Source of the DNA: Mesorhizobium sp. 65-26
GTDB taxonomy: Bacteria; Pseudomonadota; Alphaproteobacteria; Rhizobiales; Rhizobiaceae
Assembly (NCBI GenBank): GCA_001899205.1
Contig: MKVL01000042.1
Span: 62,001-126,000 of the forward strand
Reading direction: 5' to 3'
DNA length: 64,000 nt
The translations under genes were made by a program, and so were the position numbers. Every line of letters starts with the position of its first letter. Position 1 is the stretch's first letter. This document shows positions 11,526 to 21,849 of the stretch, piece by piece. The notes beneath the pieces are model-generated. The model made no database searches. It had not been told where the DNA came from and saw only the letters and a program-made list of their open reading frames with translations.

Positions 11526-11725
11526 GGTCGCGAATGGCGACCAGTCCGTGCCCCTCTGTCTGAAGCCTGAGAGACTCGCGCCCCGTAACTCTGTCGGCAG
11601 CGCTTACACCTTCGGCGCGGGAACATTTCCCGACTTTCCAGAGTGTCTTTCCCGTCTACGGTTCTTTTGCCTGAGAGATTTCGGGCGATTTCCCCTTCGG
11701 CGGCAGCTCGCGCTGCTCTCTCCCG
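11526..11725 (-). promoter_or_regulatory. Tandem glycine riboswitch of gcvT with candidate expression hairpin
   Basis: Two glycine aptamers are readable on the minus strand. Aptamer 1 (about 11725 to 11642) has GGGAGAG, GCCGAAGGGG and CTCTCAGGCAAAAG, closing with ACTCTGGAAAG. Aptamer 2 (about 11641 to 11550) has CGCCGAAGG, CTCTCAGGCTTC and GACAGAGGGGC. These are the conserved blocks of the gcvT element. After aptamer 2 comes a short hairpin (GGTCGC-CATTC-GCGACC, 11542 to 11526), then the GGAG of gcvT, so it may be part of the expression platform. Glycine would be expected to turn the operon on. The rest of the 464-base gap up to 11964 holds the promoters of gcvT and the divergent gene; I see no gene in it. 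Confidence 0.93.
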
Positions 11726-11964
11726 CAAACAGGTAGGGCTCGTGAAAGCCCTCGACGACTCAATCCATAGCCTGTGCGCGACGGCTTGTCACCTCTGAGC
11801 GACATGTTCCGACAAGTCTTCGCTAACCACGCCGCTTGCCGGTTTCTCAAGAGGTGGCTGATATGGTCCCTTCCACGATAGCCGCCGCGTAATGGGTCCT
11901 TGGGGCGCAACAGGACGCTGTGGCCTCTTCAGCCGGCAACGACCGGTGGTGGACGGGGAGAAAG

Positions 11965-12966
11965 ATGGGCGAGTTAATCATGACCGCGCCGGTCGCGGGG
12001 CTGACGTCGAAGAATCGCATCACCGCCGAGGACGTCACGATGTTGCGCCGAGAAGTGTTCTCGGACGGCGTGGTGACGCGCGGCGAGGCCGAGGCGCTGT
12101 TCGCGCTCGACGCCACGGCGCGGGACAAGTGCCAGGAGTGGCCGGTGTTCTTCGTCGAGGCGGTGACGGACTACATCGTCCACCAGGAAAAGCCGTCCGG
12201 CTACATCTCGGAAGAGAACGCGGCATGGTTGATCCGCGCGATCTCGCGCGACGGCATGGTCGACAGCCGTACCGAACTCGAACTGCTGATCCACGGTCTG
12301 GAGGAGGCGAAATCGTCGCCCAACCGGCTTTCGGCCTACGCGCTGGAGCAGGTCGCCAATGCGGTTGTCGACGGCAAGGGGCCGCTGATGTCGGGCGGCA
12401 GGCTGGAGCCCGGCCGCGTCTCCAGGGCAGAGGTCGATCTGCTGCGCCGCATCCTCTACGCCTATGGCGGCGACGGCAACATCGCCATCACGCAGGCGGA
12501 AGCCGAGGTGCTCTTCCGGATCAACGAGGCGACCGCCAACGCCGACAACGATCCGTCCTGGAACGAACTGTTCGTCAAGGCGATCGCCAATTTCCTGATG
12601 TGCTCGACCGGATACGAAGCGCCGACGCGTGCGGTGGCGCTGCGCCAGGAGAATTTCGTCGAGCGGCCGGACGTGGATGTCGGCGGCTTCTTCGGCCGCA
12701 TGGTGTCGGGCGGGCTGGCCGCCATACTGGAAGCCTATCGCTCGCCGGGCGACGTCGAGGCCGAGTGGGAATCGCGCAATCGGGCAACCGAGGCGCTTGC
12801 TCGTCGCGCGGAGACGATCGATGCCGGCGAGGCGAAATGGCTGGTCGAGCGCATCGGCAAGGACAGGCCGCTCAACGCCAACGAGCGCGCGCTGCTTGCC
12901 CTGATCAAGCATGCGTCGCCCGAGATCCATCCGGCGCTCAAGCCGTTGCTGGACAAGGTCGCCTGA
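11965..12966 (+). CDS. Cytosolic protein with internal tandem duplication, function unknown
   Basis: A 333-residue protein that I do not recognise as a named family. The ATG at 11965 was chosen because GGGGAG precedes it at good spacing. It is built from repeated helical modules. The segment RITAEDVTMLRREVFSDGVV (about residues 17-36) resembles RVSRAEVDLLRRILYAYGGDG about 120 residues later. The pattern acidic-Gly, a few residues, Glu, then hydrophobics recurs four times (FSDGVVTRGEAEALF, SRDGMVDSRTELELL, GGDGNIAITQAEAEVLF, GKDRPLNANERALL). This looks TerB-like or loosely EF-hand-like, but I cannot confirm either. There is no signal peptide. It is divergent from the gcv operon and ends 3 bases before the convergent binding-protein gene. 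Confidence 0.75.
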   Translation: MGELIMTAPVAGLTSKNRITAEDVTMLRREVFSDGVVTRGEAEALFALDATARDKCQEWPVFFVEAVTDYIVHQEKPSGYISEENAAWLIRAISRDGMVDSRTELELLIHGLEEAKSSPNRLSAYALEQVANAVVDGKGPLMSGGRLEPGRVSRAEVDLLRRILYAYGGDGNIAITQAEAEVLFRINEATANADNDPSWNELFVKAIANFLMCSTGYEAPTRAVALRQENFVERPDVDVGGFFGRMVSGGLAAILEAYRSPGDVEAEWESRNRATEALARRAETIDAGEAKWLVERIGKDRPLNANERALLALIKHASPEIHPALKPLLDKVA

Positions 12967-12969
12967 GGT

Positions 12970-13800
12970 CTATTGTTTCGGCTTGGCGGCTTCCGGCTTG
13001 GAGGCATTATCGAGCCGAGACATCCATTTGAAACCGTCGAACCAGTAGCGGCGGAAGCCTGGGATCGTCCCATCGACCGTCCGCGCGACGATCCAGTTGT
13101 TGACATACTGGATCAGCCGGATGTCGTCCGGGCGCATGGCAAAGGCTTCAGGGGTGCGCAACAGCGGGCCGCCGATCATCCTCAGCTTCGCGTCATAGAG
13201 CCGGGCGGCCATCTGCGGCGTGGGGGAGGTGGCGACCATCGCCTGGGCATCGCCGCCAATGACCGCCGCAAGAACGCCGGCGGTGCTGTCGAACGTCATG
13301 ATTGTCGCTTTGGGGAAGGCTTCGCGAGCCGCGGCTTCGTCGGTGGAGTTGGAAAGCACTGCGATCTTGTAGCCAGGCGCTTTCAGGACCTTGCCCGGCT
13401 TTTTGCCGAGGCCGGCGGTCGCCGCCACCATCCGGATGTCGGCCGTGCCGGTCGGGTTCGAGAACACCACGTCCCGGGCACGTTCCGGCGTGCTGGCATA
13501 GCCCGAGGCGATCAGGTCGAAATCTCCCTTGAGCAGCCTCGGCTTCAGGTCATTCCATGGAACCTCGACGACCTTCAGGTCGACCCCCAGATCGGACGCC
13601 ATGGCGCTGGTGAGATCGATATCGTAGCCGGCAAACTTACCGTCCGCGTTCTTCAGGATCCATGGAGGGTTGAGTGCGACGCCGATCGTCAGTGTCTTCT
13701 GATCAATGACGCGCTTGAAACTATCATCGGCCCGAGCGGGCGCAAGCGCCATACATACAGACAGAAACAGTATAGCCGCTGCGATTAGCTTAGCGCGCAT
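12970..13800 (-). CDS. Periplasmic solute-binding protein, amino-acid type
   Basis: A 276-residue extracellular solute-binding protein of family 3 (SBP_bac_3), the type that serves polar amino-acid ABC importers. A signal peptide is clear: MRAKL, a hydrophobic core IAAAILFLSVCMALAP, then ARADD. The mature part opens with TLTIGVALNPPWILKNADGK and FAGYDIDLTSAMASDLGV, the usual ligand-domain start, and ends in a Lys/Pro-rich tail. No permease or ATPase gene is adjacent, so it is an orphan binding protein that must borrow a transporter or act as a sensor. The start at 13800 puts the signal peptide at the very N-terminus. It is divergent from the DUF3011 gene. Confidence 0.85.
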   Translation of the reverse strand: MRAKLIAAAILFLSVCMALAPARADDSFKRVIDQKTLTIGVALNPPWILKNADGKFAGYDIDLTSAMASDLGVDLKVVEVPWNDLKPRLLKGDFDLIASGYASTPERARDVVFSNPTGTADIRMVAATAGLGKKPGKVLKAPGYKIAVLSNSTDEAAAREAFPKATIMTFDSTAGVLAAVIGGDAQAMVATSPTPQMAARLYDAKLRMIGGPLLRTPEAFAMRPDDIRLIQYVNNWIVARTVDGTIPGFRRYWFDGFKWMSRLDNASKPEAAKPKQ

Positions 13801-13889
13801 GAATATAACCTCGTCGCGGAATCCTCTGGTTGTCAGATTTACATAGAGGTGCCATTCTGTCGATAGGCAGGCCTTGAGGGAGATTGGCA

Positions 13890-14492
13890 ATGTCGGTACG
13901 GACGGCGATGGCCGGTTCAATTGCGTTCCTGGCCTGCGCGCTCGGCAATCCGGCACAGCTCTCGTTACTGCCCGACGCGGCACAGGCGGCAGGCCCTATG
14001 CGTCTGGTCTGCTCGAGCAACAACTACCGCTACTCTTATTGCGGGATCGACACGCGCGGCGGCGTACAATTGACCAACCGGCTGTCAAAGGCACGTTGTC
14101 AACTCGGTACGAGCTGGGGCTACGATGGCGGCGGCATCTGGGTGGACAAGGGCTGCTCGGCGCAGTTCCTGATTGCCGGCACCGGCCGCAGGCCGTCTCC
14201 CGGCGACGCGGCGGCCGCGATCATCGTGGGCGGTATCGTCGGCGCAATCCTCGACAACAACGACAGGCACAATCGCCATTCGGACAATTACTACCCGAGG
14301 CCGAGGCCGCGCCGCGACGATCAATGGATCGATCCGACGCCGCAATTCGACAGGGACGGTAATCCCAATTTCGATACCCATGGCAACTATCAGGGGTGCC
14401 ACGGCATGGGCTGCAGAGTGGACAATCCGGACGACATGCAGGACGCCCCGCCCGAGCCCGGTCAAACCACGTTCGAGAGTTCGGACGATTAG
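13890..14492 (+). CDS. Secreted DUF3011 protein
   Basis: A 200-residue exported protein. The ATG at 13890 follows GAGGGAG by seven bases, and the first 34 residues form a signal peptide ending ...AAQAAG. Residues 37-92 match DUF3011: RLVCSSNNYRYSYCG, VQLTNRLSKARCQLG, and SWGYDGGGIWVDKGCSAQF, with four conserved Cys that probably form disulfides. A glycine-rich hydrophobic stretch (AAAAIIVGGIVGAILDNN) follows, then a His/Arg/Asp-rich low-complexity tail. It is likely periplasmic or envelope-associated. The gene is convergent with the MsrP-like gene, 51 bases away. Function unknown. Confidence 0.75.
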   Translation: MSVRTAMAGSIAFLACALGNPAQLSLLPDAAQAAGPMRLVCSSNNYRYSYCGIDTRGGVQLTNRLSKARCQLGTSWGYDGGGIWVDKGCSAQFLIAGTGRRPSPGDAAAAIIVGGIVGAILDNNDRHNRHSDNYYPRPRPRRDDQWIDPTPQFDRDGNPNFDTHGNYQGCHGMGCRVDNPDDMQDAPPEPGQTTFESSDD

Positions 14493-14543
14493 TCGCTCGG
14501 CGAGGCCGCATGCCGGACGCAAGATCTGTCCGGCCGCAACCGA

Positions 14544-15335
14544 TCAAATGCCGCCGTACCAGTCGTAGCCATTGTCCTCCCAGTAGCCGCCACGGCCGCC
14601 GCCGATAGCGGCGAAGCTGTCGATCAGTTCGATCTTGTGGATGTATTTCGGCATCTTGTAGCCGAGCTGGCGCTCGACGCGCACGCGGAGCGGCGCTCCA
14701 TTCTCGACCGGCAGCGGCTTGCCGTTGAGGCCATAGGCCAGGATCGTCTGCGGATGGCGGGCGTCGATCAGGTCGATCGTGCCGTAATATTTGACGTCGC
14801 CAGCCAGGCTCTTGTCGATCGTGTCCAGGCAATGGAACATGACGTAACGCGCCTGCGGCTTGACGACCGCCTGGTCGAGCACGAGCGACAGCGGCGTTCC
14901 CGTCCACTTGGCAATGCAACTCCAGCCCTCGACACAGTCGTGGCGCGTGATCTGGGTGCGGGAGGGCATGTTCATCAATTGCTCGCGCGACAGTGAAAGC
15001 GGCTTCTCGACCAGCCCGGTCACCTCCAGCCGCCAGTCGGCGAAGTTGTTTGCCAAAAGGTTCTTGTAGGTGTCGTCATCCGGGGCTGTGATGCCGTTCG
15101 GACGCTGCGGCTGGCGTATGTCGGCTTCGCTGAACTCCGGCGCCAGGGCGTCGCGTCCGGCGAGCAGGCGCTGGACGCGCCAGGTGAGGCCGTTGGCGTT
15201 CTCCAGGAAAGAGCGCAGGCCGTCGCCGATGCCGAGCTGGTTGTCGAAGGCATCGCAGCCCGACAGCATGATGCCTGAGGCCCCAAGGGTCGCCGAGGTC
15301 AGGAATTTGCGGCGGCTGATCTGGAATTTCGACAT
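14544..15335 (-). CDS. MsrP/sulfite-oxidase-like molybdopterin oxidoreductase
   Basis: A 263-residue molybdopterin-dependent oxidoreductase of the sulfite oxidase superfamily, closest in kind to the catalytic subunit MsrP (YedY). The N-terminus has a Tat signal, SRRKFLTSATLG (residues 7-18), followed by a lipobox-like LSGC (Cys27), so it may be a Tat-exported lipoprotein. The molybdenum-ligand Cys is in RHDCVEGWS. The start at 15335 is one base after the stop of the cytochrome b gene, with GGAAGGG at proper spacing, so the pair is translationally coupled. The partner would feed it electrons from the quinone pool. Methionine sulfoxide repair in the periplasm is the likely role, but the substrate is inferred from the family. 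Confidence 0.82.
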   Translation of the reverse strand: MSKFQISRRKFLTSATLGASGIMLSGCDAFDNQLGIGDGLRSFLENANGLTWRVQRLLAGRDALAPEFSEADIRQPQRPNGITAPDDDTYKNLLANNFADWRLEVTGLVEKPLSLSREQLMNMPSRTQITRHDCVEGWSCIAKWTGTPLSLVLDQAVVKPQARYVMFHCLDTIDKSLAGDVKYYGTIDLIDARHPQTILAYGLNGKPLPVENGAPLRVRVERQLGYKMPKYIHKIELIDSFAAIGGGRGGYWEDNGYDWYGGI

Positions 15336-15336
15336 C

Positions 15337-16215
15337 TCAGGCATCCCTTCCGGTGTGGCTGTCGCCATCGGCCGGCGCGTCGGTGCGATACCAGCCGGTG
15401 ATGATGGAGCGCAGCTCGTTGATCGGTCCGGCGGCAAGGATCATCAGCATGTGCACGATAAAGAACATGACGAGCAGCGCCATGACCGTGAAATGGATGG
15501 TGCGCGCCGTCTGGCGGCCGCCGAGCACCTCGTTGAGGAAGGGCAGGACCGAGTTCATGCTCGGCGACATGGCGAGCCCGGTCAGGATCATCAGCGGCAG
15601 CAGCACAAACAGCACGCCGCCATAAGCGAGCTTCTGCAGCGTGTTGTACTCGCGGGTGTGATGGAATTTGAGCCTGGCGTGGTTGGCGATATCGCCGGGT
15701 AGGCGCTTCAGGTCCTCAACACGTGGCGCGAGGTCCCTGCGGATATGGCCGTTGATCAGGCTGGCGAGCAGCCAGACGAGCAATGTGCCGCTGAGCAGCC
15801 AGGCGAAGAAGAAATGCACGACGCGGGCGGTGCCGAGGTCATAGTAGGACGGGATGGTCGCCCATGAGGGGAAGGCGCGCGCCGATTCCTCACCCGGCGG
15901 GCCCGACCAGCCGAGCACGCCTGTGGTGTCGAAGCGATGGCCGAAGATCTCGGTATAGCCGCGCGGGCCGTTCGCAGTGTCCTTGGCGCCGATCTGGAGG
16001 ACGGTGTTGTTGAATTCGAAACCGGACTGCTTGCCGAGATAGAGCTGCGGACGGGCATTGAAGATCTGCAGGCCGGAAAGCAGCATGAAGAACAGGCAGA
16101 CGGCCCAAAGCCAGTGCGTCAGCCGCGTCCACGCCGATTGCCGATAGACCAGCTCTTTTTGCGAAGGAGCTTCGCCCGGCTTGGCTTCGGACATGCTCCC
16201 GGCAACCGATTCCAT
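15337..16215 (-). CDS. Cytochrome b561/FdnI-type membrane subunit
   Basis: A 292-residue di-haem cytochrome b of the formate-dehydrogenase gamma/Ni-Fe hydrogenase b type. Four or five membrane segments are visible, with candidate haem-ligand histidines in RLTHWLWAVC, ARVVHFFFAWLL, RLKFHHTREYN and TIHFTVMALLVMFFIVHMLM. A periplasmic loop of about 70 residues lies between the first and second segments. GGGAGA precedes the ATG. It is the upstream gene of an operon with the MsrP-like enzyme. In E. coli that enzyme partners with MsrQ (YedZ), a ferric-reductase-like protein; here a different cytochrome class takes the place. It probably passes quinol electrons to the molybdoenzyme. Confidence 0.82.
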   Translation of the reverse strand: MESVAGSMSEAKPGEAPSQKELVYRQSAWTRLTHWLWAVCLFFMLLSGLQIFNARPQLYLGKQSGFEFNNTVLQIGAKDTANGPRGYTEIFGHRFDTTGVLGWSGPPGEESARAFPSWATIPSYYDLGTARVVHFFFAWLLSGTLLVWLLASLINGHIRRDLAPRVEDLKRLPGDIANHARLKFHHTREYNTLQKLAYGGVLFVLLPLMILTGLAMSPSMNSVLPFLNEVLGGRQTARTIHFTVMALLVMFFIVHMLMILAAGPINELRSIITGWYRTDAPADGDSHTGRDA

Positions 16216-16323
16216 CGTGTTCGTCTCCCGACCTGGCGCTGCCTCGCGCCGCTCATCATTGTCCTCCTGATACGTCGCGACCCAAACCGATGTTTCATCC
16301 GATCACGGAAATATTAGAACCCG

Positions 16324-16998
16324 TCACGGACCGCCGAGCGTCACCGCCAGATTGACCGCCGCGGCGACGATGACGGTGTTGAAGAAGAACGAAAGGATCG
16401 AGTGGACGAGCACCACGCGGCGCATATGCGCCGTGGTGATGCCGGTGTCGGCGGTCTGCGCCGTCATGCCGATGACCGTCGAGAAATAGAGGAAATCCGA
16501 GCCCTCCGGCCGCTTGCCGCCGGGAAATTCGAGGCCGCCGACGGGCATCTTCTTCTTGGTCTGGCTGTCCACGGCGTCGCCATCCATCCAGTAGACATGG
16601 GCATAGTGCAGCGCCGCCATGGCGTGGATGGTGAACCAGCCGAGTGGTATCGACATCAGCGCGAAGAGGAGTTCCGCCGGATGCGCGGCATCTTTCTTGG
16701 CGATCAACTGGAACAGGGAGGTGATGGCGACCCCGACCACGATCAAGGTGACGGCGAAGATGACCATCAGCGGCAGGTCGGCGGCACGCGCGTTCTTGCT
16801 GAGATAATGGCCGGTAAGCTTCGGCATCTGGGCGACGACAAGCACGATGAAGGTCGCGAAGAAGGCGTTGGCGCCGATGGAATAGGCCAGCGGGGCGCGC
16901 AGCAGCAGCGCGATCGCCAGGGCGGCCAGCCCGACGCAGGCGGCCGCCATGAACTGCTTGTGCCGCATTGGCTGCTTGAGGGGCGCCTCGGTCGTCAT
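16324..16998 (-). CDS. DUF1345 membrane protein
   Basis: A 224-residue inner-membrane protein of the DUF1345 family, function unknown. Five hydrophobic segments are visible, including FMAAACVGLAALAIALLLRAP, ANAFFATFIVLVVAQM, LPLMVIFAVTLIVVGVAI and a C-terminal VLVHSILSFFFNTVIVAAAVNLAVTL. The central FALMSIPLGWFTIHAMAALHYAHVYW and EGSDFLYFSTVIGMTAQTADT stretches are typical of the family. Its ATG overlaps the YaiI-type gene stop as ATGA, so the two are translationally coupled. Confidence 0.85.
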   Translation of the reverse strand: MTTEAPLKQPMRHKQFMAAACVGLAALAIALLLRAPLAYSIGANAFFATFIVLVVAQMPKLTGHYLSKNARAADLPLMVIFAVTLIVVGVAITSLFQLIAKKDAAHPAELLFALMSIPLGWFTIHAMAALHYAHVYWMDGDAVDSQTKKKMPVGGLEFPGGKRPEGSDFLYFSTVIGMTAQTADTGITTAHMRRVVLVHSILSFFFNTVIVAAAVNLAVTLGGP

Positions 16999-17465
16999 GG
17001 TTCGATCGCCGCCGTTTTCAGGGCGCGCCGCAGGATGCGGTCCAACTCGCCCAGGAAATTCGACCTGTCCCTGGGCGTAAAGGAGGCGTTGAAGCCGCGG
17101 CTTTCGCCTGTCTCGCGCAAATGCTGCTTCAGGTCGCGCATGGCCACCGCCATGCCTATGGTCTCGGGCGTGAAAGGGCGACCGGTAGGCCCGAGCACAT
17201 GCGCGCCAAGCGCAACCGTGCGCGCCGCCAGCGGAATGTCGGCCGTGATCACCACGTCGTTGGCGTGGGCATTCTCGACGATCCAGTCATCGGCGGCGTC
17301 CGCGCCCTTGGAGACGACGACATTGCGGATCATCGGATCGCGCGACGGTCGCAGACCGCCATTGGAAACATAGGTGACGACCACGCCGTGGCGCTCGGCC
17401 ACCTTTTCGACCTCGGCCTTGACCGGACAGGCATCGGCATCGACGTAGATGGCTGGCGCGGACAT
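16995..17465 (-). CDS. YaiI/YqxD-family (DUF188) protein
   Basis: A 156-residue protein of the YaiI/YqxD family (DUF188), which has a PIN-like fold. Seen: the opening IYVDADACPVKAEVEKVAERH; the central SKGADAADDWIVENAHANDVVITADIPLAARTV (acid-rich, nuclease-like spacing); and the closing FTPRDRSNFLGELDRIL. The conserved aspartates in VDADACP and ITADIPLA suggest metal binding. Start at 17465, giving MSAPAIYVDADAC. The gene is first in a two-gene unit with DUF1345, and lies just past the gfa terminator. A nuclease role is family inference only. Confidence 0.9.
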   Translation of the reverse strand: MSAPAIYVDADACPVKAEVEKVAERHGVVVTYVSNGGLRPSRDPMIRNVVVSKGADAADDWIVENAHANDVVITADIPLAARTVALGAHVLGPTGRPFTPETIGMAVAMRDLKQHLRETGESRGFNASFTPRDRSNFLGELDRILRRALKTAAIEP

Positions 17466-17476
17466 GGCTTCTCCAG

Positions 17477-17507
17477 AAAAATGAGGCCGGAACTTGCCCG
17501 GCCTCAT
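17477..17507 (-). terminator. Terminator downstream of gfa
   Basis: An inverted repeat (ATGAGGCCGG at 17481 and CCGGCCTCAT at 17498) with a 7-base loop. On the minus strand it is followed by a run of T, giving a standard intrinsic terminator 18 bases after the gfa stop. Confidence 0.85.
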
Positions 17508-17524
17508 GCACGAACCGGTGCTTT

Positions 17525-18094
17525 CTAGGCGGGCAGCGCGCCTGACTTTTTCGCCGTCCATGTGGCGATATAGTCCATCAGCGGCGGGTTCAGGCAGTCA
17601 TAGGGTTCAAGGCCCGTGCTCTTCAACTGTCCGCGGATGCCGTCCATGCGCTTGGGGTCAACGCCCGATTCGATGATCGAGGACACGAAGGCGGCAAAGC
17701 CTGGCGGTGACCAGCCGTCTTCCTCGAACCGCTCGGGATGGATGAAGGTGAGCCCCTTGAACGGGTGGTCGCGCTCGACCGGGCCGTGCATGTGCACGCC
17801 GCAGCCGGTGCAGGCGTAGCGCTGAATCAGCGCTGCCGGGTCGACCACCTTCAGCTTGTCGCCGTTCTCGGCCACCGTGACGTCGCCGGTGCCGGCAACC
17901 GCGACCACCGAGAAGACGGCGCCTTGCGGCTTCCAGCATTTGGTGCAGCCGCAGGCGTGGTTGTGGGCGATCTGGCCCTTGACCTTAACCTTGACCGGCT
18001 TGCTCGCGCAGGCGCAGATCAGCGTGCCGCCGGCAAAGCCTGCCTTTTCCTTAGGCAGGCCATTGTCGATCTTTGGATGCAGTTTTTCCGCCAT
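17525..18094 (-). CDS. gfa: S-(hydroxymethyl)glutathione synthase
   Basis: A 189-residue glutathione-dependent formaldehyde-activating enzyme, proposed to speed up the condensation of formaldehyde with glutathione to give the FrmA substrate. The zinc-ligand cysteines of the family are visible: CACASKP near residue 28, [11 protein letters not shown] around 48-55, and [13 protein letters not shown] near 95-107. The C-terminus has the usual [20 protein letters not shown] region. The start at 18094 gives [12 protein letters not shown]. The gene follows frmA and the small 18145-18381 gene on the same strand. With FrmA it forms the first two steps of glutathione-linked formaldehyde detoxification. 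Confidence 0.93.
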   Translation of the reverse strand: MAEKLHPKIDNGLPKEKAGFAGGTLICACASKPVKVKVKGQIAHNHACGCTKCWKPQGAVFSVVAVAGTGDVTVAENGDKLKVVDPAALIQRYACTGCGVHMHGPVERDHPFKGLTFIHPERFEEDGWSPPGFAAFVSSIIESGVDPKRMDGIRGQLKSTGLEPYDCLNPPLMDYIATWTAKKSGALPA

Positions 18095-18144
18095 TCGTAC
18101 TTCCTCCCTGTTTCGGTCATATCGACTCGGTGTCGATGACCACC

Positions 18145-18381
18145 TCACTCTCCATGAAGTGCACTCGCAGCAGGGCGATGCACTTCGCTCATACTCCTTT
18201 TCAAGAACCTGGGCCGAACGAGATAGGCGATTTCGCTGACCGCCCGGTCGATCTCCTCCAAATCGACTTCAACCCGCTTGTCCTCCCGAAAACTGTGCCA
18301 CAGGTCTTCGCCGAAATTGCGTATCCGGTGGATCGTCGATCTTTCCCAGTCCACGAAGCGTATCCGGACACGGATCGACAC
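18145..18381 (-). CDS. Small hypothetical protein downstream of frmA
   Basis: A 78-residue open frame whose composition looks like real protein ([22 protein letters not shown], then [19 protein letters not shown]), with an apparent strand-helix-strand-helix pattern and none of the Arg/Pro/Ala bias of shadow frames. I chose a GTG at 18381, one base after the frmA stop, which suggests translational coupling; an ATG at 18420 inside frmA is the alternative. The last 15 residues lie over a perfect-looking inverted repeat (18156-18186) and look unlike the rest, so the C-terminus may be truncated or replaced. I do not recognise the family. Confidence 0.5.
   Translation of the reverse strand: MSIRVRIRFVDWERSTIHRIRNFGEDLWHSFREDKRVEVDLEEIDRAVSEIAYLVRPRFLKRSMSEVHRPAASALHGE
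18156..18186. repeat. Inverted repeat upstream of gfa
   Basis: Left arm GAAGTGCACTCGC (18156-18168) and right arm GCGATGCACTTC (18175-18186) pair over 12 bp with one bulged base and a 6-base loop. It lies 62 to 92 bases before the gfa start and inside the end of the small gene. No T-run follows on either strand, so it is either a non-standard terminator or an operator. Confidence 0.6.
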
Positions 18382-18382
18382 A

Positions 18383-19510
<1,128 letters not shown>

Positions 19511-19592
19511 AAGGCAATCCCTCCAATGCAATGATCGCCCTCACGTTTTCAGGTTTTGCCTTCACGATCAACTGCAAAGCTGCGTGACGGGC

Positions 19593-19622
19593 TTGGGCCA
19601 GCGAGGAGGGTCGCTGGCCCAA
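19593..19622. repeat. Perfect 30-bp palindrome between frmA and pccA
   Basis: TTGGGCCAGCGA and TCGCTGGCCCAA form perfect 12-bp arms with a 6-base centre (GGAGGG). It lies in the 203-base gap between the divergent starts of frmA and pccA, 83 bases from frmA and 92 from pccA. Neither strand has a T-run after it and no gene ends there, so it is not an obvious terminator. Confidence 0.8.
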
Positions 19623-19713
19623 ATCGATTGAAAACACGTCGGAAGCGCAGCCGGCTTGACCGCGCCCGCGCAGGCCATAAAAGGAAGGCCCGACTGGAGG
19701 GATCCGCGCTCGC

Positions 19714-21726
<2,013 letters not shown>

Positions 21727-21833
21727 GGGATCGTCTGGCCCGATTCCTGGGTTCGCAAGGCTGGGGATGAGCTTTCGCTGGACTCGCATCGGCGCGTCTC
21801 GGACAATACATCTTGGCGATGCTGAGTCCTTTT

Positions 21834-21848
21834 GAACGGCGCGAGAAC
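21834..21848. promoter_or_regulatory. LexA-type box at the dnaE start
   Basis: The plus strand reads GAAC-GGCGCGA-GAAC, which is GTTC-N7-GTTC on the other strand. It ends one base before the chosen dnaE ATG. Its position between the likely ribosome-binding site and the ATG is odd for an operator, and chance matches are expected in a window this long, so this is the weakest of the three sites. Confidence 0.35.
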
Positions 21849-21849
21849 C

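Noticed and set aside
11501-11728. In-frame upstream extension of gcvT
   Set aside because: It runs through the glycine riboswitch; the ATG at 11500 has the proper ribosome-binding site.
13916-13930. GTTC-N6-GTTC within the DUF3011 gene
   Set aside because: Wrong spacing and inside coding sequence.
18205-18219. A further GAAC-N7-GAAC match
   Set aside because: It lies inside the small gene after frmA, away from any DNA-repair promoter; it shows the expected background of chance LexA-type matches.
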